DNA of 64,000 bases from Luteimonas sp. MC1572. GTDB taxonomy: Bacteria; Pseudomonadota; Gammaproteobacteria; Xanthomonadales; Xanthomonadaceae. The notes beneath the pieces were generated by a model. It worked only from the letters and a program-made list of their open reading frames with translations. It was not told the origin of the DNA and did no database searches. Of this stretch, positions 27,451 to 37,913 are shown piece by piece (position 1 is the stretch's first letter; each line of letters opens with the position of its first letter). The position numbers and the translations under genes are program-made. Location of the stretch: assembly GCF_016615815.1 (NCBI RefSeq), contig NZ_CP067112.1, positions 1,550,001 through 1,614,000 on the forward strand, read 5' to 3'.

Positions 27451-27514
27451 GCCCCCGCGAAACCGGGGGCGGAAACGACATCGGGAACCGCGGACTTGCC
27501 GCCACGGCTCCCGA
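27451..27514 (-). repeat. Two hairpins in the dnaK-dnaJ gap
   Basis: A 7-bp stem GCCCCCG/CGGGGGC with a 6-base loop (27451-27470) is followed by a longer imperfect stem anchored by TCGGGA/TCCCGA (27481-27514). Between dnaK and dnaJ such hairpins could partly terminate or stabilise the upstream message, giving more DnaK than DnaJ. The structures are visible; the role is inferred. Confidence 0.4.
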
Positions 27515-27533
27515 CGTCACGTACCGATGGCGG

Positions 27534-29453
<1,920 letters not shown>

Positions 29454-29509
29454 GGGATGTTGCCTCTTGGAGGTTTGTCTGGGGGGCGGCAAAGCCGCCG
29501 ATGACTGCT

Positions 29510-29537
29510 ATCTGGGGACGCGGCCGGCGCCTTCAAG
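29510..29537 (-). promoter_or_regulatory. Sigma-32-like heat-shock promoter of dnaK
   Basis: Minus strand: -35 CTTGAA (29532-29537), 14-base spacer, -10 CCCCAGAT (29510-29517). This matches the sigma-32 consensus CTTGAA / CCCCATNT closely. It would give dnaK a heat-shock start independent of hrcA-grpE, with a leader of about 50 bases that contains a small GGCGGC-AAA-GCCGCC hairpin (29485-29499). Confidence 0.65.
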
Positions 29538-29543
29538 CGCCGG
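29524..29543 (-). terminator. Hairpin after grpE that encloses the dnaK -35 element
   Basis: CCGGCGC-TTGAAG-GCGCCGG, a perfect 7-bp stem starting 11 bases after the grpE stop. The loop is TTGAAG, so most of the sigma-32 -35 element of dnaK lies in it. Confidence 0.5.
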
Positions 29544-29554
29544 GCGGCGCGGAT

Positions 29555-30058
29555 TCAGTCGTCGCGGGCCACGGCGACGAGCGCCGGGCGAAGGAGCTGC
29601 TCGTTGAGCTGGTAGCCCTTCTGGAACAGCTGGGCGACGGCGCCGGCGGGGACGCCCGCGGCGTCCACCACGCTCATCGCCTGGTGCTGGTCGGGGTTGA
29701 ACGCATCACCTGGCGCCGGCGCGAGCTGGACCAGGCCCTGGCTGGCGGTGACGCGCAGGAGTTCACGCAGGGTCAGCTCCATGCCTGTCCGCATCGGATC
29801 GTCCGCCGCGCCCGCGAGCAGCGCCGCGTCGAGGCTGTCGAACACCGGCAGCAGGTCGCCGAGCAGCTGCTTGTTGGCGAACCGGCAGGCATTCTGCACA
29901 TCGCGCTGCAGGCGCTTGCGCTGGTTTTCAAGCTCGGCGCGCTCCACCAGGGACTGCGCGCGCAGCTGTTCGAGCTCGCCGCGGAGGGCCTCGATCTCGT
30001 CGTGCGGAATGGTGTCGGCGGCCTCGATGGTGGCGTCGGGCGTGTGTTCGTTGGTCAT
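29555..30058 (-). CDS. grpE: Nucleotide exchange factor GrpE
   Basis: 167 residues. Releases ADP from DnaK. An acidic N-terminus is followed by a long coiled coil (residues 20-65, [41 protein letters not shown]) and a C-terminal beta domain ([37 protein letters not shown]). Five bases separate it from hrcA upstream. Confidence 0.96.
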   Translation of the reverse strand: MTNEHTPDATIEAADTIPHDEIEALRGELEQLRAQSLVERAELENQRKRLQRDVQNACRFANKQLLGDLLPVFDSLDAALLAGAADDPMRTGMELTLRELLRVTASQGLVQLAPAPGDAFNPDQHQAMSVVDAAGVPAGAVAQLFQKGYQLNEQLLRPALVAVARDD

Positions 30059-30063
30059 CGCTC

Positions 30064-31146
30064 TCAGGGTCCGGGTGTGTCGCGGTCCGCACTCTGTGGG
30101 GATGGCGGCTCCGGATTCAAGGCATTGCCGAGCATTTCCGCGGTCGCCTGCACCACCGGGATCACCCGGTCGTAGGCCATCCGCGTCGGGCCGATGACCC
30201 CGAGCACGCCCAGTACGCGTCCCCCGGCCCCATACGGGGCGGTCACCAGCGACATGCCCGCCAGCGGCGCCAGCCCCGTCTCCTCGCCGATGAACACGCG
30301 CACGCCCGGCGCCTTCACCGTGCGTTCGAGCAACTGCAGGATTTCGCGCTTCTGGGCGAAGGCATCGAACAGCTCGCGCAGCCGTTCGACGTCGGCGAGG
30401 TCCTGCACCCCGAGCAGGCGCGCCTGCCCGGAGACCACCACGTCCTCGTCGCCCGGCACCAGCACCTGCTCGGCGATTTCGGTGGTGGCGCGCAGCAGGC
30501 CCTCCATTTCGCTGCGCGCGGCGCGCAGGTCGCTCACCAGGGTGGCGCGGATCTCGTGCAGCGGGCGGCCGGCGAAATTGGCATTGAGGTAGTTGGCCAC
30601 CTGCTCGAGTTCGGCCGGGCCGTACGGGCGCCGGGTCAGCACGATGCGGTTCTGCACCTCGTGATCGGCGAAGACCACGATCGCCATCACCCGCTGGCCG
30701 TCCAGCGGCACGAAATCGATCTGCCGGAAGGCGAACTGGCCGCGCCCCGGCACGCTGACCACGCCCACGAACCGGGTCATCGCCGACACCAGCTCCGAGG
30801 CGCTGCCGAGCAGCGACTGCGTGCCGCCGCCGGTCGCGAGCTCGCCGCGCAGGCGCGCGAGCTCCGGCTCCTGCAGCGGGCTCAGCTGCAGCAGCGAGTC
30901 GACGAACACGCGATAGCCCTGCGGGGTGGGTACGCGCCCGGCCGAAGCGTGCGGCGCCGCCAGCAGGCCGACCTCCTCGAGGTCGGCGAGGATGTTGCGG
31001 ATGGTCGCCGGGCTGACATCCAGCCCGGCGTGGCGGGCCAGGGTCTGCGAACCCACGGGCTCGCCATCGCGGATGTGGCGCGCGATCAGGGTGCGCAGCA
31101 GCTGGCGTGCGCGGGCGTCGAGGGGGTCATCGCGGCGTCGGGACAT
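30064..31146 (-). CDS. hrcA: Heat-inducible transcription repressor HrcA
   Basis: 360 residues. Represses heat-shock operons at CIRCE operators, with activity set by GroE. N-terminal winged helix ([40 protein letters not shown]), then the GAF-like middle and C-terminal domains ([40 protein letters not shown]). The ATG at 31146 begins the conserved helix with only a few extra residues. No CIRCE repeat was found in this window, so HrcA targets (usually groES) must lie elsewhere. Confidence 0.96.
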   Translation of the reverse strand: MSRRRDDPLDARARQLLRTLIARHIRDGEPVGSQTLARHAGLDVSPATIRNILADLEEVGLLAAPHASAGRVPTPQGYRVFVDSLLQLSPLQEPELARLRGELATGGGTQSLLGSASELVSAMTRFVGVVSVPGRGQFAFRQIDFVPLDGQRVMAIVVFADHEVQNRIVLTRRPYGPAELEQVANYLNANFAGRPLHEIRATLVSDLRAARSEMEGLLRATTEIAEQVLVPGDEDVVVSGQARLLGVQDLADVERLRELFDAFAQKREILQLLERTVKAPGVRVFIGEETGLAPLAGMSLVTAPYGAGGRVLGVLGVIGPTRMAYDRVIPVVQATAEMLGNALNPEPPSPQSADRDTPGP

Positions 31147-31152
31147 CCCGGG

Positions 31153-31181
31153 GGTATATGTCGCCGGGCTCCGAGTCGCAA
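31153..31181 (-). promoter_or_regulatory. Promoter candidate for hrcA
   Basis: Minus strand: -35 TTGCGA (31176-31181), 17-base spacer, -10 TATACC (31153-31158). The -10 ends only 6 bases before the hrcA ATG, so the predicted transcript would start at or next to the start codon (a leaderless message). Confidence 0.4.
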
Positions 31182-31235
31182 GCGCTGCGACGCGGCGATG
31201 GCAGCCTGCGGCCCCTCGCGGCACAATCGCGTCCC

Positions 31236-32924
31236 ATGCTCAAACGCCTCTCCATCAAGGATTTCGCCGTCGTCGCCGCCACCGAGCTCGAGTTCGGGGC
31301 CGGGCTGACCGTGGTCTCGGGCGAAACCGGCGCCGGCAAGTCGCTGCTGGTCGACGCGCTCGGCTTCCTGTCGGGCCAGCGCGCCGACAGTGGCATGGTG
31401 CGCCACGCGGCACAACGCGCCGAGCTCGACGCCGACTTCGACCTCGCCGGCTCAGCGGCCGCCCAGGCCTGGCTGCGCGAGCAGGAGTTCGATGACGGAG
31501 ACGCCTGCCAGCTGCGCCGCACCCTGCGCGCCGATGGTGGGTCGCGGGCGTGGATCAACGGCCGCCCGGCCACGCTGTCGCAGCTGGCCGCACTGGCGGG
31601 TCATCTGGTCGAGATCCATGGCCAGCATGAGCACCAGGCGCTGCTGTCGCGCGGCAGCCAGCTCGCCCTGCTCGACGCGTTCGGCCGCCACGAAGCACTT
31701 CTTGCCGCGGTGGCCACGGCGGCGCGCGGCTGGTCCGCGCTGCTGCGCGAGCGCGAACAGCTGACCGCCGCCGGCGATGTCTCCGACCGCATCGACTGGC
31801 TGGGCCACCAGCTGGATGAACTCGAGCGCGAAGACCTGGATGCGGACGCCATCAGCGCGCTCGTCGCCGCGCATCGCCGCCAGGCGCATGCCACCACACT
31901 GGTCGACGCCTGCGACGTCGCCCTCGCCCGCCTCGGTGACGGCCACGGCGCGCTGCCCGCCGAACTGCACCAGCTGCGCGGCGGCCTGGCGCGGTTGCAG
32001 GACCACGAACCACGCCTGGGCGAGGTGCAGTCCATGCTGGAAGGCGCCGCCATCCAGCTCGACGAGGCAGCCGTCCTGCTCGATCGCATCCGCGCCGACC
32101 TCGATATCGACCCGGCGCAGCTCGAGGACCACGAGCGCCGCCTCGCGCGCCTGCACGACCTGGCGCGCAAGCATCGCGTGACGCCCGAAGGGCTCGCCGC
32201 GCAGCGCGACACGCTGGCCGCCGAACATGAGGCGCTGCACGCCTCGGCGCGGCGCCTCGGCAGCCTCGGTACCGAGATCGAGGCTGCCGCGGACGGCTGG
32301 CGCAAGGCCGCCGTGGCGCTGGGCAAGGCGCGCGCGCGCGCCGGCAAGGCGCTCGCCGCCTCCACCACCGGGCTGATCGGCGAGCTGGGCATGGGTGGCG
32401 GGCGGTTCGAAGTGGCACTGGAGCCCACCGCCGGCGACGCGCCGGATGCGCAGGGCGCCGAGCGCGTCGAGTTCCTGGTGTCGGCCAATGCCGGGCAGCC
32501 GCCGCGGCCGCTGCGCAAGGTCGCGTCCGGCGGCGAGCTGTCGCGCATTTCGCTGGCCATCGAAGTGGCCGCGCTGGGCCTCGACGCGGTGCAGACCATG
32601 GTCTTCGACGAGGTCGACTCCGGCATCGGCGGCGGCGTGGCCGAGATCGTCGGCCAGAAGCTGCGCGACCTCGGCAGCCGGCGGCAGGTGCTGTGCGTGA
32701 CCCACCTTCCGCAGGTCGCGGCCCAGGGCCACGCGCACTACAGCGTCAGCAAGGCCGAACGCGGTGGCGTCACGCAGAGCGCGGTGCGCCTGCTCGACGA
32801 CGGCGAACGCCAGGAGGAACTCGCGCGGATGCTGGGCGGGGTGGAGGTCAGCCGCGAGGCGCGTGCAGCCGCCAGGCGGCTGCTGCGCGACGCGGCGACA
32901 GGCGGCGTGGACGTCGCCGGCTGA
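31236..32924 (+). CDS. recN: DNA repair protein RecN (SMC-like ATPase)
   Basis: 562 residues. Acts in double-strand-break repair, holding or tethering broken ends. Walker A SGETGAGKSLLVDAL at the N-terminus, a long coiled-coil middle (about 150-370), ABC signature VASGGELSRISLAIEV and Walker B TMVFDEVDSGIGGG at the C-terminus. The ATG at 31236 gives the conserved MLKRLSIKDFAVV. Divergent from hrcA. I found no LexA-like palindrome in the 89-base gap. Convergent with fur (9 bases apart). Confidence 0.97.
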   Translation: MLKRLSIKDFAVVAATELEFGAGLTVVSGETGAGKSLLVDALGFLSGQRADSGMVRHAAQRAELDADFDLAGSAAAQAWLREQEFDDGDACQLRRTLRADGGSRAWINGRPATLSQLAALAGHLVEIHGQHEHQALLSRGSQLALLDAFGRHEALLAAVATAARGWSALLREREQLTAAGDVSDRIDWLGHQLDELEREDLDADAISALVAAHRRQAHATTLVDACDVALARLGDGHGALPAELHQLRGGLARLQDHEPRLGEVQSMLEGAAIQLDEAAVLLDRIRADLDIDPAQLEDHERRLARLHDLARKHRVTPEGLAAQRDTLAAEHEALHASARRLGSLGTEIEAAADGWRKAAVALGKARARAGKALAASTTGLIGELGMGGGRFEVALEPTAGDAPDAQGAERVEFLVSANAGQPPRPLRKVASGGELSRISLAIEVAALGLDAVQTMVFDEVDSGIGGGVAEIVGQKLRDLGSRRQVLCVTHLPQVAAQGHAHYSVSKAERGGVTQSAVRLLDDGERQEELARMLGGVEVSREARAAARRLLRDAATGGVDVAG

Positions 32925-32933
32925 AGCCCGCGG

Positions 32934-33338
32934 TCAGCGCTTCTTGCGCACGTACAGCACCAGCGAGTGCTCTTCGAGGATGTAGCCGTGCTGCGCGGCG
33001 ATCTTGCTCTGCAGCTCCTCGATCTCGGGGCTTTCGAACTCGATGATGCGGCCGGTGTCGACGTCGACCATATGGTCGTGGTGGCCGCCGCGGTCGATCT
33101 CGTAGACCGCCGTGCCGCCTTCGAAATTGTGCTTCAGGACCAACCCTGCCGCCTCGAACTGGGTGAGCACCCGGTAGACGGTGGCCAGGCCGATCTCATC
33201 GCCGCCTTCAAGCAGGTGGCGATAGATGTCTTCGGCGGTCATGTGGTGGTGCGAGGTCTTCTGCTCGAGCAGCTGAAGGATGCGCATGCGGGGATGCGTG
33301 ACCTTCAACCCGGCCTTGCGAAGCTCATGGGTTTCCAT
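32934..33338 (-). CDS. fur: Ferric uptake regulator Fur
   Basis: 134 residues. Fe2+-dependent repressor of iron acquisition genes. Winged helix (RKAGLKVTHPRMRILQLLEQ; GLATVYRVLTQFEAAGLV), then the metal-binding dimer domain with RGGHHDHMVDVDTG and HGYILEEHSLVLYVRKK. The ATG at 33338 (METHELRKAG) is the family start; in-frame ATGs further upstream add unrelated residues. Divergent from bamE, as in Xanthomonas fur-omlA. Confidence 0.97.
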   Translation of the reverse strand: METHELRKAGLKVTHPRMRILQLLEQKTSHHHMTAEDIYRHLLEGGDEIGLATVYRVLTQFEAAGLVLKHNFEGGTAVYEIDRGGHHDHMVDVDTGRIIEFESPEIEELQSKIAAQHGYILEEHSLVLYVRKKR

Positions 33339-33402
33339 GCCTGTTCCGTTCATTGGCGATTGGGGTGCCAGCTGCCGTGGAGCCGGTCGCGGCGGCTCGT
33401 CG

Positions 33403-33412
33403 AGTGTATCAT
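33403..33412. promoter_or_regulatory. Overlapping -10 candidates between fur and bamE
   Basis: On the minus strand TGATACACT is an extended -10 (TACACT at 33403-33408) for fur. On the plus strand TATCAT (33407-33412) could serve bamE. The two overlap, so expression could be mutually exclusive. Neither has a convincing -35. Confidence 0.3.
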
Positions 33413-33442
33413 CGCGGGGATATCCGCCGTCCCTGGGTTCCA

Positions 33443-33829
33443 ATGCGCAAGCTCTTCGTCCCCGTCATCGTCGCCTGCCTCGCAACCGGCTGCGGCCTCG
33501 TCTACAAACAGCCGATCTACCAGGGCAACCTGCTGAAGAGCGGCGATGTCGCGCAGCTGCAGGCCGGCATGAGCCGCCAGCAGGTGTCGGCATTGCTCGG
33601 CACGCCCTCCATCCAGGACCCGTTCCACCAGGAGCGCTGGGACTACACGGCCACGGAGCGCACCGGTCGCATCGGCGGCACCGAGGTGCACAACCTCACG
33701 CTGTGGTTCGAAGGCGACAGACTGGCGAAGTGGGAAGGCGACCAGTTCCCCGATCGCGACGATGAACTGATCAAGGACGTTCGCCGCGCGTTCGGGCCGA
33801 ACCTCGCCAAGGACAAGAAGAAGCGCTGA
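33443..33829 (+). CDS. bamE: Outer-membrane assembly lipoprotein BamE (OmlA/SmpA)
   Basis: 128 residues. Lipoprotein of the BAM complex that folds outer-membrane beta-barrels. Signal and lipobox LATGC with Cys17; the BamE core is GMSRQQVSALLGTPSIQDPFHQ and ERWDYTATE, ending LTLWFEGDRLAKWEGDQFP. The ATG at 33443 directly precedes the lysine-containing signal peptide. Divergent from fur across 104 bases. Confidence 0.95.
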   Translation: MRKLFVPVIVACLATGCGLVYKQPIYQGNLLKSGDVAQLQAGMSRQQVSALLGTPSIQDPFHQERWDYTATERTGRIGGTEVHNLTLWFEGDRLAKWEGDQFPDRDDELIKDVRRAFGPNLAKDKKKR

Positions 33830-33833
33830 TCGC

Positions 33834-34088
33834 TCAGCGCGCGCGCGCGGCGCGGAGCCGCCTCGCATCCTTGGGGTCCACCTGCAGCGGCCGCAGCAGC
33901 TCGACGCGGTCACCATCGCGCAGCGCGGTGCTGGCGGTGACACGTTCACCGAATACCGCATAGCCATCGACCGCATCCAGCGGCAGGCCACAGGCATCGA
34001 TGGCGTCCGCCACGCGCGCACCCGCGGGCAACTCCAGCTCCACGCTGCGGTGCGTGCGAGGAAACGCGAGCACCACCTCGACGCGCAT
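33834..34088 (-). CDS. ratB: RnfH-family ubiquitin-like protein (RatB)
   Basis: 84 residues with a beta-grasp fold: MRVEVVLAFPRTHRSVELEL, then DAIDACGLP and DGDRVELLRPLQVDPKDARR. It is the usual partner encoded after ratA near smpB; its molecular role is unclear. One base separates it from the ratA stop. The ATG at 34088 begins the conserved strand. Confidence 0.88.
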   Translation of the reverse strand: MRVEVVLAFPRTHRSVELELPAGARVADAIDACGLPLDAVDGYAVFGERVTASTALRDGDRVELLRPLQVDPKDARRLRAARAR

Positions 34089-34089
34089 G

Positions 34090-34521
34090 TCAGGCGTCCG
34101 GATCGTCGGCGATGCGCACGAAATCATCGACCATGCGGTCGGCCAGCCCCTGGAAGCCGAGCTTCAGCGCCGGTGCCAGCAGGCGGCTGCGCGGCTCGAA
34201 ATCCAGGCTCAGCGTGACCTTGCACGCCGACTCGTCCAGCGCATGGAATTCCCAGCGGCCTTCGAGGCGCTTGAACGGACCATCGCGCAGGTGCATGTCG
34301 ATGCGGTGCGGCGGCGTGAGCAGGTTCTCGGTGGTGAACCAGGTGTGCATGCCGGCGATGCCGAGTTCGAGGCGTCCGAGCACGCGTTCCGGTGAGGACT
34401 CGAGCACTTCGGCGTCATCGCACCACGCGAACCGCGCCGGATACGCCGCGATGTCGTTGACCAGCGCGAACATCCGCGACGCGGCGTGTCCGACCAGGGC
34501 TGAGCGCTTGATGATGGGCAT
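34090..34521 (-). CDS. ratA: RatA/Coq10-family START-domain protein
   Basis: 143 residues, one START-like lipid-binding domain: [45 protein letters not shown], ending [18 protein letters not shown]. Relatives bind ubiquinone (Coq10) or, in E. coli, were reported as the RatA ribosome-association toxin; which role applies here cannot be told from sequence. Divergent from smpB (56 bases) and coupled to ratB. Confidence 0.9.
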   Translation of the reverse strand: MPIIKRSALVGHAASRMFALVNDIAAYPARFAWCDDAEVLESSPERVLGRLELGIAGMHTWFTTENLLTPPHRIDMHLRDGPFKRLEGRWEFHALDESACKVTLSLDFEPRSRLLAPALKLGFQGLADRMVDDFVRIADDPDA

Positions 34522-34577
34522 GGGGGGCAGGCTGTCTCGCGTTTCTTTCCCGCCCCGTGCCGTGTGAGAATGACGCG

Positions 34578-35078
34578 ATGGGCAAGACTGCTGGCAAGGA
34601 TAAGGGAAAGAGCGGCACCGGGGGCACGATCGCGCTCAACAAGCGCGCGCGCCACGAGTACCACCTCGAGGACCGTTTCGAAGCCGGCATGGCGCTGCAG
34701 GGCTGGGAGCTGAAGGCGATCCGCGCCGGCCGCGCCAACATCACCGAGAGCTACGCGGTGGTGCGCAGCGGCGAGATCTTCCTGTTCGGCGCGCAGATCA
34801 CGCCACTATTGCAGGCGTCCACCCACGTGGTGGCCGATGACCGCCGCACCCGCAAGCTGCTGCTGCACCGCCGCGAGATCGACATGCTGGTCGGCAAGGT
34901 CGAACGCGACGGTTACACCATCGTGCCCAGCGCGATGTACTGGAAGGGCAACAAGGTCAAGATCGAGATCTCGCTGGCAAAGGGCAAGCAGACCCACGAC
35001 AAGCGCGATGCCGCCAAGGATCGTGACTGGGCGCGCGACAAGCAGCGCGTGATGCGTCGCCACAACCGCGACGCCTGA
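34578..35078 (+). CDS. smpB: SsrA-binding protein SmpB
   Basis: 166 residues. Binds tmRNA and brings it to stalled ribosomes for trans-translation. Oligonucleotide-binding barrel ([39 protein letters not shown]) and the basic C-terminal tail ([30 protein letters not shown] segment) that inserts into the A site. The ATG at 34578 follows the short upstream region shared with ratA. Its RNA partner ssrA is only 2.3 kb downstream. Confidence 0.97.
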   Translation: MGKTAGKDKGKSGTGGTIALNKRARHEYHLEDRFEAGMALQGWELKAIRAGRANITESYAVVRSGEIFLFGAQITPLLQASTHVVADDRRTRKLLLHRREIDMLVGKVERDGYTIVPSAMYWKGNKVKIEISLAKGKQTHDKRDAAKDRDWARDKQRVMRRHNRDA

Positions 35079-35083
35079 CCGGC

Positions 35084-37261
35084 TCAGCCGACTGCCGTCT
35101 CGTCCGGCAGGGTGAAGCGGAAACGCGCGCCCTCGCCCACCCTGCCCTCCGCGGCGATGCTGCCGCCATGGCGTTCGATGATGCGCTTGACCGAGGCCAG
35201 CCCGATGCCTTCGCCCACGAACTCGTCCTGCGCGTGCAGGCGCTGGAATGGGCGAAACAGCTTGCCGGCATAAGCCTCGTCGAAGCCGACGCCGTTGTCG
35301 GCCACTTCGAACCACGTCTCGCCTGCGATGTCGATCCGGCGCAACGCGACCTGGCCACGCTCGCGGTCACGGGTAAATTTCCAGGCGTTGCCAAGCAGGT
35401 TGTTGAGCAGGTTCCTGACCAGGGCACTGTCGCCCGAGGCCTGCAGCCCGGGTTCGATCTCGACATCCACCTGCCGCCGCGGCTCGTCCTGGCGCAGGTC
35501 GGCAATGATGTCGCTGGCCATCGCCGAAAGGTCCAGCGGCTCGCGCCGCAGCTCGCCGCGCGACACCCGCGACATCTTCAGCAGTGCGTCGATCAACTCG
35601 CCCATGCGCGCGGTCGCCGCGCGCACCCGCGCGAGATAGCCACGGCCGGCTTCGTCGAAGGCCCCGGCATACCGTTCGCCGAGCACACGGGTGAACCCGT
35701 CGATCGCCCGCAAGGGCGCGCGCAGGTCGTGGGAGATGGTGTACGCGAACGACTCCAGCTCCTCGTTGGCGCGGGTGAGCTCGCGCGTGCGCAGCGCCAC
35801 GCGCGCCTCGAGCGTGCGGTTGAGCGCGTTGACCTGCGCCTCGGCGCGTACGCGGTCCGTGATGTCCTCCACCTGCGCCAGGCTGGCCACGTCCTGGCCC
35901 ACTTCACCCGGCACCTGCGCGTAGGTCAGCAGCACGTGGCGCAGCTCGCCGTCGTCGCGCCTGAGCTCGCGCGTCACGCGGTAGACGCTGCCGGTCGCCG
36001 CGCGCGAACGCTCTTCGGCGGCGTCGCCGGTGCCGCTGAACAACGATTGGAAGACGCGCCCCATGAGCTCCTCGGGCGAGGCGCGCAGGATGTCGGCCAG
36101 TGCCAGGTTGGCGTCCACCACGCGGCCATCCCGGTCCAGCAAGGCCTTGCCGATCGCCGAAAACCGCATCGCGCTGCGGAAGCGCAGCTCGCTGCGCCGG
36201 TACGATTCGCTCATCCGCGCCGCGATCTGCTGCGCGCGAGATTGCGTGCGCGCCAACGACAGCGCCACCGCGAACAGCAGGAACGACGCCAGCATGCCCA
36301 GCACGATCGTGCCCTGCGTGCCGAGCAACGCCGACCCGCCGTTGCTCCGCGTCTGCTGGAAGTCCAGCCGCCAGCGCCGCCCGTACACCTGCTCTTCCAC
36401 GCTGTGGCTCACGCCTGCGATGTCTCCATCGGGGAACAGGCCGGCGTCTGCGGGATACACCAGCGTCTCGCCACGGTCGCCAATGTCGACGATGCGCAGT
36501 GCTGGCGTGCCGGGCGCGTCCGCCACCGCCTGCAGGACGAAGCTGTCGAGACGGAACGGCGCACACACCCAGCCGGCCAGCGCGGCGGCGCGCGCCGACG
36601 GATTGGACGGCACGATGCCCGCGCGGTACACCGGCGCATAGATCACCAGGCCGCGGCCCGCGCCCGCCTGCACCAACTGCAGCGGCGCGGTGATGCGTGC
36701 GGCGCCGCTGTCGCGCGCGGCCAGCATCGCCGCCGCGCGCGCGGGCTCGTGGAGCATGTCGAAACCGATGGTGTTGATGTTGCCGATGGTGCGCGGCTCC
36801 AGCATCACCACCGGGCCGTACTGCACGCGCGCGCCCGGCGGATCGACCCGGAACAGCCCCAGTCCAGCTGCGCGACGCTTCAGCTGCAGCTCCTGCAGGG
36901 CCGCCGGCGACAGCGACTCGGCGTAGCAGAGCCCGAGCATGGCCGGAAACCTGCGGTCCAGCTCGAGGCCATCGGTGTAATGGCGCCACTGCTGCGGGCT
37001 TGGCGCCTGCACGGTGGCGAACAGCGATACGCCGCCCCGGGTGATCAGCTCGTAGGTCAGGAGCTGCTGGCGAAGCCGCGCCACCACCTGCTCGGCTTCG
37101 CCCGCCAGGCGCGCCTGCGCCAGCTCGCGCTCGCGCGTGCCTGCGCCGGTGGCATAGATGGCCACCAGCGCGAGAGAGGCCACCAGCACCACCGCGGCGA
37201 GCAGGTAGCCGTGGCGCGATGGCAGGGCGTCGGGTGACAACAGGGCGTCATTGGCTGCCAT
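35084..37261 (-). CDS. CHASE-domain, PAS-containing sensor histidine kinase
   Basis: 725 residues. Order: membrane anchor (about 17-38, LLAAVVLVASLALVAIYATG); a large periplasmic CHASE-type domain (about 60-300; ITRGGVSLFATVQ, INTIGFDML); second membrane segment (IVLGMLASFLLFAVALSLA); PAS (AIGKALLDRDGRVVDANLAL); HisKA with His511 (AYTISHDLRAPLRAIDGF); HATPase with NLLGNAWKFT and GVGFDEAYAGKLF. CHASE domains bind small extracellular ligands. No receiver gene is adjacent, so the partner is unknown. The HATPase GLAS box is followed by an intact C-terminus. ATG 37261 is chosen over 37273; neither has a clear ribosome site. Confidence 0.85.
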   Translation of the reverse strand: MAANDALLSPDALPSRHGYLLAAVVLVASLALVAIYATGAGTRERELAQARLAGEAEQVVARLRQQLLTYELITRGGVSLFATVQAPSPQQWRHYTDGLELDRRFPAMLGLCYAESLSPAALQELQLKRRAAGLGLFRVDPPGARVQYGPVVMLEPRTIGNINTIGFDMLHEPARAAAMLAARDSGAARITAPLQLVQAGAGRGLVIYAPVYRAGIVPSNPSARAAALAGWVCAPFRLDSFVLQAVADAPGTPALRIVDIGDRGETLVYPADAGLFPDGDIAGVSHSVEEQVYGRRWRLDFQQTRSNGGSALLGTQGTIVLGMLASFLLFAVALSLARTQSRAQQIAARMSESYRRSELRFRSAMRFSAIGKALLDRDGRVVDANLALADILRASPEELMGRVFQSLFSGTGDAAEERSRAATGSVYRVTRELRRDDGELRHVLLTYAQVPGEVGQDVASLAQVEDITDRVRAEAQVNALNRTLEARVALRTRELTRANEELESFAYTISHDLRAPLRAIDGFTRVLGERYAGAFDEAGRGYLARVRAATARMGELIDALLKMSRVSRGELRREPLDLSAMASDIIADLRQDEPRRQVDVEIEPGLQASGDSALVRNLLNNLLGNAWKFTRDRERGQVALRRIDIAGETWFEVADNGVGFDEAYAGKLFRPFQRLHAQDEFVGEGIGLASVKRIIERHGGSIAAEGRVGEGARFRFTLPDETAVG

Positions 37262-37334
37262 CGGCACGAGCATACCGGCTGCGCGCAGCCGCATCCGGCT
37301 GAACGACGCTGCGCGCCCGTTCCGGAGCCGACCT

Positions 37335-37362
37335 TGCACCGGGCCCGCGCGACCCTATACTT
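37335..37362 (+). promoter_or_regulatory. Promoter of ssrA
   Basis: -35 TTGCAC (37335-37340), 16-base spacer, -10 TATACT (37357-37362). Strong sigma-70 match, predicted start near 37369, so a 5' leader of about 48 bases would be trimmed from the precursor. Confidence 0.7.
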
Positions 37363-37416
37363 CACCTGTCTCGCAGTTTCACTGCCTTCCGGCAGATGCC
37401 AGCTTTCCCGATCAAT

Positions 37417-37770
37417 GGGGGTGCACTGGCTTCGACGGGGGTCGCGAAATCGCCTGGCGCATGCCGAGGGGGTAGCTTTCCTCGTAAATCCAGCTGCAAA
37501 ACTCTAGTTGCCAACGACGACAACTACGCTCTCGCCGCTTAAGGCGTAAGCCCCGAACCCACTTGTGCCCGTGCTCGTGGATGTAGGGTCATTATCACGG
37601 AACCGGCTGCGGTGGTTGCCTGTCAACCGCGGCTTAACAAAAACAGGCTGGTCCTGGGGTGCGCTTCGCCCACTGTGCTGCCGCAGGACGAGACCCAACG
37701 GTGAGCTAAGCATGTAGTGCCGGGGATGGAGTGCCTTCGGACGGGGGTTCGATTCCCCCCACCTCCACCA
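37417..37770 (+). ncRNA. ssrA: Transfer-messenger RNA (tmRNA)
   Basis: 354 bases. The 5' end GGGGGTG pairs with CACCTCC before ACCA at the 3' end to make the tRNA-like acceptor stem. The T-arm (GGGGGTTCGATTCCCCC) precedes the encoded CCA at 37768-37770. The tag frame runs 37510-37542 and reads Ala-Asn-Asp-Asp-Asn-Tyr-Ala-Leu-Ala-Ala then TAA. With SmpB it rescues stalled ribosomes and marks their products for proteolysis. Flanked by its own promoter and terminator. Confidence 0.97.
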
Positions 37771-37782
37771 TCCACGAACGAA

Positions 37783-37808
37783 CCCGACCCCACACGGTCG
37801 GGTTTTTT
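37783..37808 (+). terminator. Rho-independent terminator of ssrA
   Basis: CCCGACC-CCACAC-GGTCGGG stem-loop (37783-37802) followed by six T residues; textbook intrinsic terminator 12 bases after the tmRNA 3' end. Confidence 0.93.
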
Positions 37809-37913
37809 CGTTCTGGAGCCCGGCGCATGCACGCGTGCTCCGGGCGCTGCAACCAAGGCCTGTGCGATCCTATGCACCATGGACGCGCCTCCTTTCCAGC
37901 GTTGCCTGGCCGC

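Noticed and set aside
31147-31235. CIRCE operator or LexA box between hrcA and recN
   Set aside because: Neither TTAGCACTC-N9-GAGTGCTAA nor a LexA-like palindrome is present.
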